Below, one piece after another: positions 62,011-64,000 of a stretch of 64,000 nt of DNA (positions within the stretch are counted from its first letter, which is position 1; each line of letters opens with the position of its first letter). The position numbers were made by a program, and so were the translations under genes. The notes below the pieces were generated by a model that did not search any database, was not told where the DNA came from, and worked only from the letters and a program-made list of their open reading frames with translations. The stretch is from Propionivibrio limicola (GTDB taxonomy: Bacteria; Pseudomonadota; Gammaproteobacteria; Burkholderiales; Rhodocyclaceae), in the NCBI RefSeq assembly GCF_009469695.1, contig NZ_SSSR01000010.1, positions 1 to 64,000 of the forward strand. The letters run 5' to 3'.

Positions 62011-64000
62011 GACATCAGGCCAAGCGGCGTCGATACCGTGCAGAACCCATTGCTTGTCCTGCATTTCGCACGATGAGCGATGCGTCGCCGCTCGGCATTT
62101 TCGTTTCCGATGCCGCAGGGAATTGCATTTACACCAATGCGACTTACCAGAAGATATCCGGGCTCACCTTCGATCAGGCGCTGGGAACCCGATGGAGCCG
62201 GGCCATCCACCCGGAGGATCGTTCCCGCGTGCTTGCCGAGTGGAACGACGCCGTGCATGAACTGGCGTCGTTCCAGACTGAAGCGCGCTTTCTGCGGCGG
62301 GACGAGAGTGTCGTGTGGACGCGTCTCAACGCCGTCGCAATAAGAAACGGGACGATAGCGCGCGGCCGCATTCAGATCGTTGAGGACATCACCGAACGCA
62401 AATCGACCGAATTGGTGTTGCGTGCCTCGGAAATGGCCTTGTTCGAGGAAAAGGAGCGTGCCCAGGTCACCCTCAACTCCATCGGCGATGCCGTGCTGAG
62501 TACGGATCTGGCCGGTAAGGTGACCTACCTTAATCTGGTGGCATAAAAGCTCACCGGATGGACGTTCAAGGAGGCCGCAGGACAGCCGCTTGCGGACGTC
62601 TTCAAAATCATTGACGGAACAACGCGTCAAGCGGCGGAAAATCCCGCGCAGCGCGCCATCAGGGAAGACCGAGTCGTCGGGCTGGAGAGCAATTGCGTAC
62701 TCGTTCGCCGCGACGGCTTCGAATCGGCCATAGAAGACTCCTCAGCACCGATCCATGGCCGCGATGGGCATGTCATCGGCGCGGTGATTGTCTTTCACGA
62801 CGTCAGCGAAGCGCGTGCCATGGCACTCAAGATGGAGCATTTCGCCCAGCACGACTTTCTCACCGGCTTGCCGAATCGGATGTTGCTGACAGAACGCCTA
62901 TCTCAGGCCATCGGATTAGCGAACCGGCATCGCAAACAGGTCGCGCTGCTCTTCCTCGATCTCGATTTCTTCAAGAACATCAACGACTCGCTGGGGCACG
63001 CAGTTGGCGACCAATTGCTGCAGTCGGTCGCCAATCGGCTGTCGGCGAATGTGCGCGCGACGGACACGGTGTGTCGCCAAGGCGGGGACGAGTTCGTGAT
63101 CCTGCTCGCCGAAATCGAGCGCCCGGAAGACGCGGCACTGATCGCGGAGAAGTTGCTCGCTGCATTCGTAGCCCCCCATCTCGTCGGCGGACAGGAAATC
63201 CATGTCACCTTGAGCATCGGCATCAGCGTGTTTCCGGACGATGGCAACACTGTCGATACCGTCATGCAGAACGCCGATACCGCGATGTATCACGCCAAGT
63301 CAGACGGGCGCAATAACTACCAGTTTTTCAGATCCGACATGAACACCCGCGCGGTGCGCCGCCTGCTCGTCGAAAGCAGCCTGCGTCGGGCCCTGAAGCA
63401 GGAGGAGTTCTTGGTGCACTACCAACCTCAATTCGAACTTGTTTCGGGGAGGATAACCGGTGTCGAGGCGCTCATTCGCTGGCAGGACCCCGATCTCGGA
63501 CTCATCCCACCGGGGCCGTTCATCCCGGTGGCGGAAGAGTGCGGCCTCATCGTGCCAATTGGCCGCTGGGTGTTGCGCGAAGCTTGCCGGCAAACGCAGG
63601 CTTGGCTGGATTCCGGTCTGCCGGCGGTGCCGGTGGCGGTGAATATTTCGGCCGTGGAGTTCAGGCACAAGGAATTTCTGGCAGGTGTTTCCGACATCTT
63701 GCGAGAAACCGGTCTGGCGCCCGGCTATCTCGAACTGGAATTGACGGAAAGCATTCTCATGCACGATGTCGAATCCTCGATTGCGGAGCTTGACGCACTC
63801 AAAGCCATGGGCGTCAAACTGGCCGTCGATGATTTCGGTACGGGCTATTCGAGCCTGAGCTATTTGAAGAAATTCCCGATCGACATCCTGAAGATCGACC
63901 AATCCTTCGTGCGCGACATCGCGATCGATGCCGACGACGCCACTATCGTCAGCGCCGTCATCGGCATGGGCAGAAACCTCAATCTGCGGGTCATTGCCGA
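62007..64000 (+). pseudogene. PAS-PAS-GGDEF-EAL cyclic-di-GMP protein, internal stop, truncated by window end
   Basis: The first 179 codons hold a PAS domain (SPLGIFVSDAAGNCIYTNAT, HPEDRSRVL, EDITERK) and the start of a second PAS. A TAA at 62544-62546 interrupts it: ...YLNLVA-stop-KLTGW..., where relatives have Glu (GAA). The same frame stays open to the window end and encodes the rest of the PAS, then GGDEF (HDFLTGLPNRMLLTERL, FLDLDFFKNINDSLGHAVGD, RQGGDEFVILLAE) and EAL (YQPQFEL, GVEALIRWQDP, LELTESILM, DDFGTGYSSLSYLKKFPIDI). Both catalytic motifs are canonical, so dual diguanylate cyclase/phosphodiesterase activity would be expected if intact. No membrane segment is seen. Probably nonsense mutation or base-call error. 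Confidence 0.88.

Overview
The window reads as a chromosome segment of a GC-rich betaproteobacterium, most likely Rhodocyclales- or Burkholderiales-like. This is inferred from the gene repertoire: a DnaE2 polymerase, tripartite tricarboxylate (Bug/Tct) transporters, EtfAB with ETF-ubiquinone oxidoreductase, an AcuR/AcuI pair, many LysR regulators and IHF-beta. No rRNA or other taxonomic marker is present. No CRISPR array or complete prophage was seen.

0-11.7 kb: an IS21-like element end abuts dnaE2 and removes its start codon. Next come a LysR gene overlapping a Bug/TctC binding protein (minus strand), a divergent alpha/beta-hydrolase lipoprotein, a decayed IS110 transposase with hairpins upstream, and tctBA. 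11.7-20.6 kb: ETF-QO converges on etfBA; upstream of etfBA lie cobT with a cobalamin riboswitch and terminator, then acuI, a TetR-type operator and acuR. A gene-poor AT-rich stretch with a DnaA-box palindrome follows, then a nitroreductase and a primase-like protein. 20.6-24 kb: an SOS box controls a small ORF plus dinB and may also serve the divergent primase-like gene; ihfB, tRNA-Leu(CAG) and a DUF5710/membrane-protein pair follow.

24-31 kb: an OmpR-type two-component system is preceded by three TTTACC repeats 11 bp apart, divergent from a type-B carboxylesterase lipoprotein; an FGE-like protein and a membrane metallophosphoesterase form an overlapping pair. 31-54 kb: a dense oxidoreductase/hydrolase island holds a YqhC/YqhD-like pair, aldo-keto reductases, zinc alcohol dehydrogenases, an SDR, three hydroxynitrile-lyase-like cupins, carboxymuconolactone-decarboxylase-like (CMD) proteins, YcjY-like hydrolases, two MFS exporters, four LysR/AraC regulators and a flavodoxin / cyclophilin-like / DUF4405 operon. 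Many of these enzymes carry Sec or Tat signals, so much of the island probably works in the periplasm. I infer a reactive-electrophile or reactive-chlorine detoxification role.

54-62 kb: an envelope-stress island holds two Crp/Fnr paralogues, cyclopropane-fatty-acid synthase, small lipoproteins, DUF1328, DUF3309, DUF883 and CsbD proteins, a zinc metallopeptidase and an IS200-type element. Several intergenic regions here share palindromes with TGTkCG / CGnACA half-sites, which suggests one regulon. 62-64 kb: a PAS-GGDEF-EAL protein, interrupted by one in-frame stop, runs off the window.

Broken reading frames recur (dnaE2 start, ADH at 42.39 kb, IS200 tnpA, PAS-GGDEF-EAL, IS110, gene stubs at 50 kb). 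Some are clearly real decay; single-base ones could be sequencing errors.
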